Made by a program: the position numbers and the translations under genes
Source: Bacteriovoracaceae bacterium
GTDB taxonomy: Bacteria > Bdellovibrionota > Bacteriovoracia > Bacteriovoracales > Bacteriovoracaceae
DNA: 64,000 nucleotides
NCBI GenBank assembly: GCA_019752535.1
Contig: JAIEMA010000064.1
Location: forward strand, 1-64,000
Direction of reading: 5' to 3'
The notes under the pieces: model-generated
The model's input: the letters and a program-made list of their open reading frames with translations, nothing else
What the model was told of the DNA's origin: nothing
Databases searched by the model: none
Part shown: piece by piece, positions 34,237-44,292 of the stretch
Layout: each line of letters opens with the position of its first letter
Numbering within the stretch: position 1 is the stretch's first letter

Positions 34237-34995
34237 ATGTATAAAGAGTTATTTGATTTCAAAGATAAAGTTGTCGTCGTTTGTGGTGCAGGTGGGCTCA
34301 TTGGCAAAGAGCTTGTTCAATGTTTTATTGAGTACAATGCAAAAGTTGTGGCCATTGACATTAATAAAATTAGACATGAGAACACAGATGTTCTTTGTCT
34401 ACAGATGGATATCAATTCAGAGCATTCAGTTTCGACAGCGTTAGACAACATTTTCAAGAAATTTGGACGTATTGATTCTTGGGTCAATTGTGCCTACCCA
34501 AGAACTTCCGACTGGAACAAGAGTGTTGAGGAGTCTGGACCTGAGTGGTTTAACAAAAATACAGAAATTCATCTTGGAGGATACTATCTGACTTCAAGGG
34601 CGGTGCTTGAAAGAATGAAGGTTCAAGGCGAAGGATCCTTGGTAAATTTTTCAAGTATCTACGGAGTTGTTGGGCCTAATTTTAATATTTATGAAGGGCT
34701 TTCAATCAATAATCCGGTCGCCTATTCGGCAATCAAGGCTGGTATTATTAATCTTTCGAAATATTTTGCTACATATTACGGGCCGTTCAATTTAAGAGTA
34801 AATTGCGTGAGTCCTGGGGGAGTATTTGATAACCAGGATTCCGTGTTCGTTAAGCGGTATAGTGCTTTGACCCCAATGAGAAGAATGGCAAAAAAACAAG
34901 AAATAGCTGGGAGTGTTTTATTTCTTTCAAGCAATGCTGCTTCTTACATCACAGGACAAAATTTGTTGATTGATGGTGGGTGGACAGCACATTAG
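34237..34995 (+). CDS. ptmA: Short-chain dehydrogenase (PtmA-like)
   Basis: About 252 aa from the ATG at 34237, two bases after the HisF stop; a longer frame from 34177 would overlap hisF. Classical SDR motifs: VCGAGGLIGKELV, NCAYPRTSDW, FSSIYGVVGPNF with YSAIKAGIINL (catalytic Ser/Tyr/Lys) and VSPGGVFDNQD. The NCAYPRT stretch is characteristic of PtmA from flagellin legionaminic acid loci. It ends convergent (abutting) with the minus-strand capsule-type gene. Confidence 0.82.
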   Translation: MYKELFDFKDKVVVVCGAGGLIGKELVQCFIEYNAKVVAIDINKIRHENTDVLCLQMDINSEHSVSTALDNIFKKFGRIDSWVNCAYPRTSDWNKSVEESGPEWFNKNTEIHLGGYYLTSRAVLERMKVQGEGSLVNFSSIYGVVGPNFNIYEGLSINNPVAYSAIKAGIINLSKYFATYYGPFNLRVNCVSPGGVFDNQDSVFVKRYSALTPMRRMAKKQEIAGSVLFLSSNAASYITGQNLLIDGGWTAH

Positions 34996-36630
34996 TCAAA
35001 TGATTTGAAGTGCTCTTAGGTATTGCGGTTCTGTTTTTGGGTCAATATTTTTTAGATTGCTCGTCATTTCGCGAAACACGAATTCAATATCTCTTTCTTT
35101 ATAACCCCAGATTTTCATAAGTAAGTCAGAAGTTAAAACAACATTGTCAGTGATCGAATATGACCTGAACGCTTCTAATGTGAGAAGGGCTTTTTCAATT
35201 TGGTACAAATCAAGTTTTTTTAAATTTTTGATATTACAAAGAACTGATTTATATTCTTCTAAATTTTCAGGTTGAATCGTAAAGCCAAGATCAGAGTAGA
35301 ACGGTCTTCCTGCAAGGACAACAGGTACACCAAAACATGAAAATTCAAGTCCAGCCGTACCGTTAATTGTTATGAGTGAGTGAGCATATTTAAAAGCAGA
35401 GTTTGTATTATAGTCAGAGGGAACTATTTTAATGTGCTCACACTGGGCTTTTTCAACAAGTGATTCAACAATACCTTCTTCGAGGTAAGCTTTGGCCGCG
35501 GGGTGAGGTTTTACAAGCCAATAAACATCGGGAATGGACTTACAAATCTCTATCGTTTGTTTGATCCATACATAATAGTCTTGAAACAATAAGAAATGAG
35601 AGCAGTGTGGGGCATCAGCAATGATGTGGGCAAAGATAAAAACGATGGGTTTGTTTTCTGTTAAATTGAGTGTTTGTCGAAGAATTTGTTCTGAATAGTG
35701 TTCTTTAGAAGCATAGGCGAGCTGAACGTCAACTTGATCAATATTTCCCATGAGCCGAGTTTCGAGATATTTCTTGCTTTCAGAAATTGTCTTTTCTTTT
35801 TCCTTTAAAGTTGAAACTTTGTTTTTTACAAAATTTCCAACGAATTCATGGTACACCGGTGTAAAGCAAACTTCTGGATTTGAATTTTTCTTAAGCTCTA
35901 CAACTTCAATGTCAGTCGTGAGAATGACACGAGTATTGTTTTCTAGGGCTACTCGGCATAGGGTGCCATAAATGACATAGCAGGGATGAGTGGAGATGAG
36001 AAATTCAGGCCTAAGCCTTTTAAGCAAGCGTTTATAGACGAGGACGTCATAAATGGCTCTTTTTATAAAGCTCTTCATATCTTCTTGTATAAGATCAATC
36101 GTTTTATCTTTTTTTAGAGATGAAGTGATCGAATCATACACAAGATCTCCAATATGAATTCCTGCAAATTTCAACTTGAGAAGATCTTCACCGGTACGGC
36201 AATTGTCGAGAATCTGTTTTGAGATGATGGCAACATATAGGCGATAGAGTTGATTAATAAGATTGCCAGCAAGTGAATAGTGGTTGGTAATCCCAAATGA
36301 TTCATAGAGGGCGATAGATTTTTTGTGTGTGTGAAGCATCTCGTCATAAAGCACCACGGGAATCAAGTCTGGGTGCTTGCTTTTAATGGCCTGGCAAATT
36401 AAACCAGTGCGATATAAATAGTTTGGGCCATAATCAGCAAGAATGCCTTCAACAAGAACATAACCTTTTGACCTGGCTGGCTTGCTGTTCTTCCATTTTG
36501 TGAAATTTTCCTTTAGAAACGCGTTTTCTGGTCCTGACAAAACCTCAGATGACTTTGCACCGTGAAGGCGATATATAACTTCTTGGATAATTTTTTTAAA
36601 AAATCCGATAGATCTTTTCATTAAAGACAT
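34996..36630 (-). CDS. Capsule-type glycosyltransferase (KpsC/KpsS-like)
   Basis: 544 aa. The C-terminal half shows WLVKPHPAAKAY and ITINGTAGLEFSCFGVPVV, a pattern shared by capsule polysaccharide synthesis proteins that transfer Kdo or related ulosonic sugars. The N-terminal half (1-250) has no motif I know. No signal peptide. It lies directly after the nonulosonate genes, so it is a candidate for transferring the CMP-nonulosonate; this is inference from family and position. Monocistronic and divergent from the methyltransferase at 36710. Confidence 0.65.
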   Translation of the reverse strand: MSLMKRSIGFFKKIIQEVIYRLHGAKSSEVLSGPENAFLKENFTKWKNSKPARSKGYVLVEGILADYGPNYLYRTGLICQAIKSKHPDLIPVVLYDEMLHTHKKSIALYESFGITNHYSLAGNLINQLYRLYVAIISKQILDNCRTGEDLLKLKFAGIHIGDLVYDSITSSLKKDKTIDLIQEDMKSFIKRAIYDVLVYKRLLKRLRPEFLISTHPCYVIYGTLCRVALENNTRVILTTDIEVVELKKNSNPEVCFTPVYHEFVGNFVKNKVSTLKEKEKTISESKKYLETRLMGNIDQVDVQLAYASKEHYSEQILRQTLNLTENKPIVFIFAHIIADAPHCSHFLLFQDYYVWIKQTIEICKSIPDVYWLVKPHPAAKAYLEEGIVESLVEKAQCEHIKIVPSDYNTNSAFKYAHSLITINGTAGLEFSCFGVPVVLAGRPFYSDLGFTIQPENLEEYKSVLCNIKNLKKLDLYQIEKALLTLEAFRSYSITDNVVLTSDLLMKIWGYKERDIEFVFREMTSNLKNIDPKTEPQYLRALQII

Positions 36631-36709
36631 TGATGTTTTCCACAGTTGCTTTATTTAGGAATATTTTAACTTTTTAACAATCTAAACTAAAGCACAAAGG
36701 AGCTGAACT

Positions 36710-38140
36710 TTGCAAATCAGACATATTGTAAAAATGAACTCTCGCCTAAGTTTTAAAGATTCCGCCAAGCCGATCCAGCGTTTTATGGAAATGCGTGCTC
36801 AAAAATATCAAATTGAAATAGCTTTTTGCTCGGAGTTCCCTGATAAGAACTCATTAAAGATATCTGGAATTTATCTTTTCTCTGATATGATAAATCCATT
36901 TTCTGATTATGATGAAATTTTGAACGTTCTTAAGCAATACTCTGCTTTTGATTGGACGCGTTTACAAGTAGAGGGACTTGTACCAGGAACCGGTTTTGTT
37001 GATATATTTAAAACTGGCGGCGAAGCTGATTTGCCTAAAACGTACTATTCAGGCCAGCAGGCGAGATTCAATCTTCAGATTAATATTTTTAAGTATAAGC
37101 GACTCAAGGTTTTTCTTCGTCTTCTAGGCAAGATTAAAGATCTTCATACATATAGTGTCGAGCAATTTGCCTCGAAACTAGAGTCAAAAGAAATTTTTGA
37201 ATTGGTCATTTCATATGGCGAAGACATTGAGATTGAATATTTTGATCACTGTCCTGTTTGTCGGTGTAAGAATGTTCAAAAGCTTTACCAGCAAGATTCG
37301 CAACCCTTCCTGGGATTCATTACAAAAAACTCATCTTTTTATACGCGTTGTCTTCAGTGTGAAGTTATTTATTTAAATCCTTGTCCTAAGCGTGAAGATA
37401 TTCCCCGGATTTATGATGAGTTTGACCGTCAAGATTTTGCTGCAAGTTTAAATTTCCCTTATGATGAAAAAAGTCAGAGAGGGAATTTTTTGGAAAAGCT
37501 TAAATTACCAGAAAAAAGTAAATCTCTAGATATGGGTGGTGGAATTGGAAAATTTAGCCAATTTTTGAAAAAGAAATATCCTGCTTGGGACGTCACTCAT
37601 AGCGATTTTGAAATAAAGCAATATCCAGAATTGGAAAAAATGGGAATTCAAACTAGGGCTCTCGATTTTACTTCGTCTTCTATTGGGGATTCTCAGTTCG
37701 ATTTAATTACGATGTGGGAGGTCATAGAACATATTCACCCTGAGAGATTGGAATTTGTATTTCAAAACATTGCGCGTGCGTTGGTTCGCGGTGGAATGTT
37801 TGTTTTTAGTACTCCTAACTTTGATTCTTCCCTCTGTAAGGCATTAGATTTCTACTCAGCTTGTCCTCCATTCCATACCTTTGTCTTTTCTGAGACATGG
37901 CTTACGCACTATTTTAGTAAGCATGCTGATTTTGAAATATCAAAAATAGGATATTGCTCTGACTTCTTGGATGATTTGGGTGGGTGGATGAAGTATGGAC
38001 AGCAGACTTCGCCGTCAATATCACTGAGAGGCATGTCAGAGTTTGTGAGTGTTTTGTCTGAAAACTCAAAGATTGATAAGGAATTGATGGCGGATAGTGT
38101 TGAAGGAACAGAGATTATTTATTGCCTAAAAAGGAAGTGA
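36710..38140 (+). CDS. SAM methyltransferase with Cys-rich zinc-like module
   Basis: 476 aa in three parts: an N-terminal ~175 residues of unknown fold, a Cys cluster CPVCRCKN...CLQC near 185-225 (like the zinc-binding start of some sugar C-methyltransferases), and a class I SAM domain from about 265 with LDMGGGIGKFSQFLK and DLITMWEVIEHI. TTG start with AAAGGAG eight bases upstream. Likely modifies a sugar; substrate unknown. The next reading frame starts two bases after its stop, so they are co-transcribed. Confidence 0.72.
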   Translation: MQIRHIVKMNSRLSFKDSAKPIQRFMEMRAQKYQIEIAFCSEFPDKNSLKISGIYLFSDMINPFSDYDEILNVLKQYSAFDWTRLQVEGLVPGTGFVDIFKTGGEADLPKTYYSGQQARFNLQINIFKYKRLKVFLRLLGKIKDLHTYSVEQFASKLESKEIFELVISYGEDIEIEYFDHCPVCRCKNVQKLYQQDSQPFLGFITKNSSFYTRCLQCEVIYLNPCPKREDIPRIYDEFDRQDFAASLNFPYDEKSQRGNFLEKLKLPEKSKSLDMGGGIGKFSQFLKKKYPAWDVTHSDFEIKQYPELEKMGIQTRALDFTSSSIGDSQFDLITMWEVIEHIHPERLEFVFQNIARALVRGGMFVFSTPNFDSSLCKALDFYSACPPFHTFVFSETWLTHYFSKHADFEISKIGYCSDFLDDLGGWMKYGQQTSPSISLRGMSEFVSVLSENSKIDKELMADSVEGTEIIYCLKRK

Positions 38141-38142
38141 TT

Positions 38143-39189
38143 GTGGGAAAAAGAGAAAAAATTATTTTTTACTACGATAAATTTCCTTTTGTAAAATATG
38201 TTCCCGTGTTTGGTCCTTTCTTGGATAACATCAAGAAAATGGATAAAGATCCTGTCGCTCTAAAAAAAGTAGATGAAATGGTAGAGCGCATTTTGTTTAT
38301 AAAAAATTTTCATCGGACGGCACCAAGAAAATATACCGGTGGAATTGTGTTAAATTTTCTTGGACTACACCCTTTTCTAGTAACTTTTCATCATATAACT
38401 TGGAAAATAAGGTCCATGGCCTACAGAGGGATAAAGTTATCGGAAAGGCCTATTGTAGATGAATTGAATATAAACGGTGTTATAATTATTCCTGATTTTT
38501 ATACACCAGAAGAAATTGCTGCTCTTCGGAGGGACTTTCAAACCAAAAGTCCTTTTTTTATTAGGCATTTTCCTGAATTTAAAGAAGGTTTAATTCTCGG
38601 CACAAATGCCGTCAAGCCTTGGACATAGCCACTTCAGTCTGAGGTAGCGGAAAAACTCTTTATAAAAAATGTGAAACTGCAAAATATAATTGGGAAGGCG
38701 TCAGGAAGAAAATTACGCCTTAATCCAGAAGTTAGCTATTTAGAATATTTATGCAAATTGAGTGATCTTGGGAAAGAGCAGGTGGATGGACAGGACCGCT
38801 TGCATTGTGATGTAGCCTATCCATCGTTTAAAGTATTTGTTTACGTTACTGATACAGATGCTTCCAATGGGGCTTTTATTTATGCTCCAGGTTCTCATAA
38901 ATTTAGCTTGAAACGCCTTTGGATCGAATACAAGATGTCTATTAAGTATTATGTAAAACATTTTAAAGGCGATATTAAACCTGAAGTCCTTTCTGAAGAT
39001 GATTTAAAAACGCTGAACATCGATGAAAAATCAATGGAAGGAAAATCTGGTTCAGTTATTATTTTTAACACGATGGGGTTTCATAGAAGAGGGAATTTTA
39101 CTAATTCACAAAAACCTATTAGGCAGGTCGCACTTGTCAACTATCGCTACCTGGATTCCTGGGCAAATGTAATTGGTTGGGAAGCGTAA
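38143..39189 (+). pseudogene. Phytanoyl-CoA dioxygenase-family gene broken by an in-frame TAG
   Basis: Two open stretches in the same frame, 38143-38625 and 38629-39189, are separated only by TAG at 38626-38628 (after VKPWT). Read through, they form one protein of about 348 residues. The N-terminal piece has the dioxygenase entry motif NGVIIIPDFYTPEEIAALR; the catalytic ligands, RLHCDVAYPSF (H-x-D) and TMGFHRRGNF (distal His), are only in the second piece. An internal GTG at 38671 lacks a ribosome site. GTG start at 38143 has AAGGAA upstream. Best read as a nonsense-mutated gene; sequencing error is possible. Confidence 0.75.
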
Positions 39190-39191
39190 AA

Positions 39192-40340
39192 TTAAAAAAT
39201 TATTCCCTTCAGCCTTTCCTGGAAAATATTTTTTTGGGAAAGACTGTTGTAGGTGGAAGCTGGATTGTCGCCTTTAAGAACTTTAATCATAGCTTCCGCA
39301 ATTTCTGATTCATTATTTGGATCAACGAACAGTGCATTCTCCCCCAAAAATTCTTTATAAGCATAGATACGAGAATAAATCACTGGGGCGCCAAGGGATA
39401 AAGCTTCTAGTGGTGGGATGTTGGTTGGGCCAAAAAATGTCGGCATGACTAACGCTTTAGTGCTCTTATATAAAGCAATAATCTCTTCTTCTGAAACATA
39501 ACCGGGGAAAATAACAGAATCACGTAGATCAAGGTTTTCAACTAGTTTTAAGGTATCATCGTACCCATTTTTTTTCCCACCGGTTAGTACGAGAGCAACA
39601 TCTGGAATTATTTTTTTTACGACAGAAAATGCTTCGATTAATTTTGTGTGGTTCTTGTGCATCCAAAACTGAGCAGGGTAAAAGAAAAATTTGGGAGGAA
39701 TATTGAAACGGTCAAAGATGCTATAGTCGGGTTTTTTTCCTAAAAGATAGTCAGGTATAATATAGGGTATTATCACTGTTTTTGGCGCATATATATGGCC
39801 ATAAGATTCGCAAACTTGATCTTTGCCCACGCTTGAGTCAACCATGATTTGGTAGGAGTATTTGCAAATATTTTTGTAGTGATACTCTCTAAAATTATAC
39901 TCCTTTGGATTTCCAACTTCGGGAAAACGCCTCTCATATCTATGCATGAGATCGTGAATAGTAGTAACTGAACGATATGTTCCGAAATAACTCATACTAT
40001 CTTGAGAAGGGAAGAAGCAAAGGTCACTGTTTGTTTTTCTTATTACAGATGCAATGGGATGGAAGTAATCACCAAGGTATTGCCAAATGTTTAAAGGAAG
40101 CTTGAGAGTCCTCCAAATTTTAAAAAGACCTTTGAAAAATAGATTATTTTTTACGACAATTGCTTTCTTGACACCCTCTGTTTGAAGCATCCTGTTCCAG
40201 GAATCATTCTCAATAATTACAGTTAGTGTGATTAAGTTTTTCTTCTCTAATTCTCTTAAGGATTGAAGCAAGCTCAAAGAATATTGAAACGTTCCACCCC
40301 ACGTTGGATCGCAACTGAGATATAGAGAAATGCTTTTCAT
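39192..40340 (-). CDS. Family 4 glycosyltransferase
   Basis: About 382 aa from the ATG at 40340, which overlaps the methyltransferase stop as ATGA. GT-B fold, retaining type: WGGTFQYSLSLL donor/acceptor loop at the N-terminus, TTIHDLMHRYERRFPE, PAQFWMHKNHTKLIEAF, FPGYVSEEEIIALYKS and MPTFFGPTNIPPLEALSLGAPV with the E-x7-E motif. Adds a sugar to the growing glycan; donor unknown. It is the last gene of a four-gene minus-strand block (42635-39192). Confidence 0.85.
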   Translation of the reverse strand: MKSISLYLSCDPTWGGTFQYSLSLLQSLRELEKKNLITLTVIIENDSWNRMLQTEGVKKAIVVKNNLFFKGLFKIWRTLKLPLNIWQYLGDYFHPIASVIRKTNSDLCFFPSQDSMSYFGTYRSVTTIHDLMHRYERRFPEVGNPKEYNFREYHYKNICKYSYQIMVDSSVGKDQVCESYGHIYAPKTVIIPYIIPDYLLGKKPDYSIFDRFNIPPKFFFYPAQFWMHKNHTKLIEAFSVVKKIIPDVALVLTGGKKNGYDDTLKLVENLDLRDSVIFPGYVSEEEIIALYKSTKALVMPTFFGPTNIPPLEALSLGAPVIYSRIYAYKEFLGENALFVDPNNESEIAEAMIKVLKGDNPASTYNSLSQKNIFQERLKGIIF

Positions 40341-41092
40341 TTTTTCAAAATGCTGTAAACGGCCCATGAGTTATCAGATGGCACCACATCTTTTTGCATC
40401 CATGCTGCGTGATGAATTTGTTGTAAACCAGCTACTTCCGCAAAAAGTTTTATTTCGGGAGAAAAGAAATATCTCATCGGATGTTTCTCGTGCAGTTGGC
40501 TGGTCTTTTGATCGGCTATGTTTTTTATCTCAATATCAAAGTTAACAGTCGCTACGTTGGCAGCATAGTCTAGAGTCGTGCTGGCATTACGAGTAACTGA
40601 AATTTCTTCGGTAGAAAATTGTTTAGTTCTTTTTTCAGGCTTAATACTAAGAACTGCTGGGCCATACCAATAATCAATGATGCAGACACCACCCACCTTG
40701 AGATTGTGTTTTGCTGTCTTAAGGAAGTCAATTACGTCTTGATTCAGTGTTTGATAACTTAGAACGTGAAAAAGAGAAATAACAACATCAAATTCTTCAG
40801 CTAAATCAAGTTGAACTCCGTCTCCGACGAGAAATTTGCAATGAGGTGACTTGTTGTTATGTTTAGCAATTTCAATCATGTGTTCTGATCGATCCACACC
40901 AGTGATATGAAAACCTTTTTCGGCTAAAAAAACATCGTGCTGACCCGTACCGCAGCCAATGTTCAAAATGGATTTGGCATTGGGGGCATATTTATGAATG
41001 AGGTGGGTAATAAACTCGGCTTCACCCTTGTAATCTTTGTCTTTATAGAGAGCATCATAATATTTGGCATAGTCTAAAAATACGCCGCTCAT
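40337..41092 (-). CDS. Class I SAM-dependent methyltransferase
   Basis: 251 aa. FLDYAKYYDALYKDKDY at the N-terminus, SAM motif ILNIGCGTGQHDVFLA near residue 43 and FDVVISLFHVLSYQT near 105. The family includes N,N-dimethyltransferases and O-methyltransferases of nucleotide-linked amino sugars. Directly downstream of a DegT aminotransferase (four-base overlap), so N-methylation of the amino sugar it makes is a reasonable guess. Confidence 0.8.
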   Translation of the reverse strand: MSGVFLDYAKYYDALYKDKDYKGEAEFITHLIHKYAPNAKSILNIGCGTGQHDVFLAEKGFHITGVDRSEHMIEIAKHNNKSPHCKFLVGDGVQLDLAEEFDVVISLFHVLSYQTLNQDVIDFLKTAKHNLKVGGVCIIDYWYGPAVLSIKPEKRTKQFSTEEISVTRNASTTLDYAANVATVNFDIEIKNIADQKTSQLHEKHPMRYFFSPEIKLFAEVAGLQQIHHAAWMQKDVVPSDNSWAVYSILKK

Positions 41093-42195
41093 ATGAGATC
41101 TCTTAAAGTCATGACAACTTCATCAATTTGCTTTTCCGTTATTGCTAATCCGCTTGGGATGTAGAAACCACGTCTTGCTATATTTTCTGCATGAGGAAGT
41201 TTTTCATTTTTAAAAAGACCATTTTTAAGTAGAACCGGTTGTTCATGCATGTTCCAAAAAAATGGACGAGTCCCAATGCCTTTTGCGCCAAGAAGTTTAC
41301 AGAAGGATTCAGCGTCGTGTTTGAAGTCTGATTTTAGAACAATTGGAAAAACCCAGTAGATGTTTTTGGCATAATCAGTTTCAGGAATGGCTAATTGAAA
41401 AGCACTAATATCTTTTAATTTCTCATTATAGAGTTTTCCCATCCAACGCTTTTTTTCAACAAACTCATTTATTCTTTCAAGTTGTGCAACCCCTAAGGCA
41501 GCTTGAAGATTTGTCATTCTAAAATTCCAGCCAAGTTCATCATGTACAAAACGTTTCTCAGGTTTGAAGCAAAGATTGCGGAGTGATCTGCAGTGGATTG
41601 CGACTTGATCATCGTCAGTGAGGATCATACCTCCCTCACCAGTTGTAATGTGTTTGTTTGGATAAAAACTAAAGGTCGAGATGTCTCCAAAACTTCCACA
41701 CTTCTTATCTTTGTAGGTTTGGCCGTGCATCTCAGCGGCATCTTCGATAATTTTTAGATTATATTTCTTTGCAACTGCGAGTATGGGATCCATATCACAG
41801 GGAAGTCCATAAATATGAACAACCATGATGGCTTTGGTTTTGTTAGTGATTTTTTTTTCTATTTGAGAAACATCAATATTGTAAGTGTTGGGATCGCAAT
41901 CAACTACGACAGGAATGGCACCCGCGCGAACAATAGCAGCTGCGCATGAAATGATAGTAAAAGTAGGCAAGATGACTTCATCACCTGGTTTGACTCCCAT
42001 GGATACTACTGCAGCATCTAAAGCAACTGAACCATTGGAAACAGCAATTGCATGTTTCCGCCCAGTATAATTTGCCATTGTATCTTCGAATTTTTTGATA
42101 AATGGCCCTTCTGAAGAGATCCATCCTGTATCAATGCATTCGTTGAGATATTTCTTTTCGTTACCATTGAGCAGAGGCTCATTTACCGGAATCAT
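41089..42195 (-). CDS. DegT/DnrJ/EryC1 sugar aminotransferase
   Basis: 368 aa. IPVNEPLLNGNEKKYL, VSNGSVALDAAV, EDAAEMHGQTY and SFYPNKHITTGEGG (PLP Lys) are clear. It is of the perosamine synthase-like group that aminates 4-keto-6-deoxy sugars; Gmd in this window makes GDP-4-keto-6-deoxymannose, so GDP-perosamine is possible but unproven. Two bases follow the cupin gene stop. Confidence 0.85.
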   Translation of the reverse strand: MIPVNEPLLNGNEKKYLNECIDTGWISSEGPFIKKFEDTMANYTGRKHAIAVSNGSVALDAAVVSMGVKPGDEVILPTFTIISCAAAIVRAGAIPVVVDCDPNTYNIDVSQIEKKITNKTKAIMVVHIYGLPCDMDPILAVAKKYNLKIIEDAAEMHGQTYKDKKCGSFGDISTFSFYPNKHITTGEGGMILTDDDQVAIHCRSLRNLCFKPEKRFVHDELGWNFRMTNLQAALGVAQLERINEFVEKKRWMGKLYNEKLKDISAFQLAIPETDYAKNIYWVFPIVLKSDFKHDAESFCKLLGAKGIGTRPFFWNMHEQPVLLKNGLFKNEKLPHAENIARRGFYIPSGLAITEKQIDEVVMTLRDLI

Positions 42196-42197
42196 TC

Positions 42198-42635
42198 TTA
42201 TGCCTTAATTTTTAAACTTGAAGAATTAACAGGTTCGAATCTTATTTTGTCTTTTTCACCAGCATAAGGCCCTTGTTTAACTTCAATCATTTGTAAATCT
42301 TCTAATACTTCAAATCCATGTCCACCCTGAGCTAGTAAAATTACATCTCCAGCATTCAATATTCGAGATTCTAAATAAACTTGCGAGTCATCGTAAAAAT
42401 CGACTCTTAATTTACCGCTTTTAATTATTAGAACTTCTTTAGTTAATTGAACTTCTCTGGGAACCGAATTATGCACATGAGGTGGTATAATTTTTTTTGC
42501 GGGATGACCCATTGCGGCTATTTGTTGAGAGAATTCATTAGGAGTATAAAATTCAACCCCTGAGGCTGAATGTTCACTTCGAATTATTATGGCTAATAGC
42601 TGGTTTCCGTGATGAATTTGCTCTAGGTTTTTCAT
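42198..42635 (-). CDS. Cupin-fold protein of sugar locus
   Basis: 145 aa. A cupin barrel is suggested by IPPHVHNSVPREVQ (metal-binding His pair), IIKSGKLRVDFYDD, LNAGDVILLAQGGHGFEVLED. It resembles WbuC-like or ketoisomerase-like cupins found beside sugar-modifying genes. First gene of the block with the aminotransferase, methyltransferase and glycosyltransferase; upstream 42636-42877 holds its promoter region. Catalytic role unknown. Confidence 0.7.
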   Translation of the reverse strand: MKNLEQIHHGNQLLAIIIRSEHSASGVEFYTPNEFSQQIAAMGHPAKKIIPPHVHNSVPREVQLTKEVLIIKSGKLRVDFYDDSQVYLESRILNAGDVILLAQGGHGFEVLEDLQMIEVKQGPYAGEKDKIRFEPVNSSSLKIKA

Positions 42636-42877
42636 TCGCAGATATTAAATTAAACGAGTACAAAGATCATTAGAAAGATTGTATCTTTTATATGTCGCGA
42701 GAAAATCTTTAATTGGATTTATAATAAGTGTCATATGTTTAACTTGTGAAAACTGCCAAGTTTACCTTGCGAAGGTAATATCTTTTGTGTAGAGAGTGCA
42801 AGTTTGGGCAAAAGGCTAATTAAATGAAATCTTAAATTTATTTAAGATAAAAAAGAGTTGCTACGGCATTTAATTTT

Positions 42878-43324
42878 TTAAAGTTGAGGCTTTCCTGGAT
42901 TACCAACTACAGTTGATTCTTTAGATGTATTTTTTGTAACAACAGCCCCAGCTCCAATTAAGGAGTTCGATCCTATTTCAATTCCGGGTAAAATGGTAGC
43001 ATTCGCGCCGATCGAGGCACCTTTTCTTATAATTGTTTTGGGATATTTAGAAAGATGATTTTGGGATTTTGGATATTTATCATTGGTAAAACTAGCTGAG
43101 GGCCCAATAAAGACGTTATCTTCGATAACAATCCCGTCATAAATCGAGACGTTGTTTTTAATCGTCACATTATCCCCAATGACGACATCGTTTTCAATAA
43201 AGCAGTGAGAGCAGATATTGCAATTTTTACCAATTTTGGCACCAGGAAGAATGACAACATATTGCCAAATGCGGGTGCCGGCACCAATGTTTGATGTCTG
43301 TACATCAGAAAGTGGGTGAATCAT
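42878..43324 (-). CDS. Hexapeptide-repeat sugar N-acetyltransferase (WbpD/FdtC-like)
   Basis: 148 aa left-handed beta-helix: [27 protein letters not shown] repeats in outline, [21 protein letters not shown], then FTNDKYP and [14 protein letters not shown]. WbpD and FdtC of this type acetylate the 3-amino group of UDP- or dTDP-3-amino sugars. With FdtA- and FdtB-like genes 2.3 kb away it may complete dTDP-Fuc3NAc. Separate unit on the minus strand, divergent from the GT2 gene at 43372 (47 bases between). Confidence 0.8.
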   Translation of the reverse strand: MIHPLSDVQTSNIGAGTRIWQYVVILPGAKIGKNCNICSHCFIENDVVIGDNVTIKNNVSIYDGIVIEDNVFIGPSASFTNDKYPKSQNHLSKYPKTIIRKGASIGANATILPGIEIGSNSLIGAGAVVTKNTSKESTVVGNPGKPQL

Positions 43325-43371
43325 AATGAGGCATTATCAATTACTTTTTTTCACTATAGAAGAGGTATTTC

Positions 43372-44292
43372 TTGAGCTTAGTGTCAGTCATTATTCCTTG
43401 TTATTATAATCAAGAAAATGTGGCGTCGACATTTAGAGAAATTAGTAATGTATTAAACTGTTTGGATTGTGAATTTGAGGTTGTCTTTGTTGATGACGGC
43501 TCAAAGGATCAAACTTTTAAGGAATTAGAATTACTAAAAGTTGCTCACCCTCATCAAGTCAAAGTCTTAAAACTAGTGAAAAACGTCGGCTCCTATACCG
43601 CTATTTTAGCTGGTATGAGTCACGCCAAAGGCGATTGCCTTACTGTGATTTCTGCCGATCTCCAGGATCCACCAGAACTTATTTCTCAAATGTATTCTCA
43701 CTGGAAGCGGGGCAGCAAGCTTGTGCTCGCCGCTAGAATAAAACGAAGTGATGGTTTTTTTAATAATATATTTTCTACTCTCTACCATCTCTTAATTCAA
43801 AAAATGGCCATTCCCGGAGTCCCAAAAGGTGGTTTTGATTTTGTCATGTTCGACAGAGAATTGCGTGATCACGTATTAAAAATGAATGAGAGAAACACCA
43901 ATACTCTCTACTTGCTCCCTTGGCTTGGATATTCCTATGTAACGATTCCTTATGAGAGAAGAAAAAGAGAGCATGGGAAATCACGTTGGACCTTTTCAAA
44001 AAAGCTTAAGCTCTTTATTGATTCATTTGTGTCTTTTACCTATTTTCCCATTAGGGCGATTTCTGTTAGTGGGATATTGTTGGGATTAATTTCTTTGATT
44101 TATTTGCTATTTATTCTTTATTCAAAAATTTCTGGAAAGATCCAAATTGAGGGTTGGACGGCTACGATGGTGACAATATTAGCCATCTCTGCTTTCCAGA
44201 TGATCGCTCTAGGAGTGATTGGAGAATACGTTTGGCGATGTCTTGATATCGTAAGAAATAGACCGCAATACATTATTGAGAAAGAACTTTAA
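43372..44292 (+). CDS. Membrane-anchored family 2 glycosyltransferase (GtrB/DPMS-like)
   Basis: 306 aa. N-terminal GT-A domain with SVIIPCYYNQENV, VFVDDGSKDQT and SADLQDPPELI, then two C-terminal membrane helices near 230-290. This is the layout of polyprenyl-phosphate glycosyltransferases such as GtrB, which make an undecaprenyl-phosphate sugar for a periplasmic GtrS-type enzyme; the convergent membrane protein gene at 44273 may be that partner. TTG start with AGAGG upstream. The stop region overlaps the partner gene tail to tail by 20 bases. Confidence 0.85.
   Translation: MSLVSVIIPCYYNQENVASTFREISNVLNCLDCEFEVVFVDDGSKDQTFKELELLKVAHPHQVKVLKLVKNVGSYTAILAGMSHAKGDCLTVISADLQDPPELISQMYSHWKRGSKLVLAARIKRSDGFFNNIFSTLYHLLIQKMAIPGVPKGGFDFVMFDRELRDHVLKMNERNTNTLYLLPWLGYSYVTIPYERRKREHGKSRWTFSKKLKLFIDSFVSFTYFPIRAISVSGILLGLISLIYLLFILYSKISGKIQIEGWTATMVTILAISAFQMIALGVIGEYVWRCLDIVRNRPQYIIEKEL

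Noticed and set aside
38143-39189. Programmed stop-codon read-through (for example pyrrolysine) at the TAG
   Set aside because: TAG is used as an ordinary stop by other genes in the window (for example the rfbA-neighbouring and lipoprotein genes), and no recoding structure is apparent after the codon.
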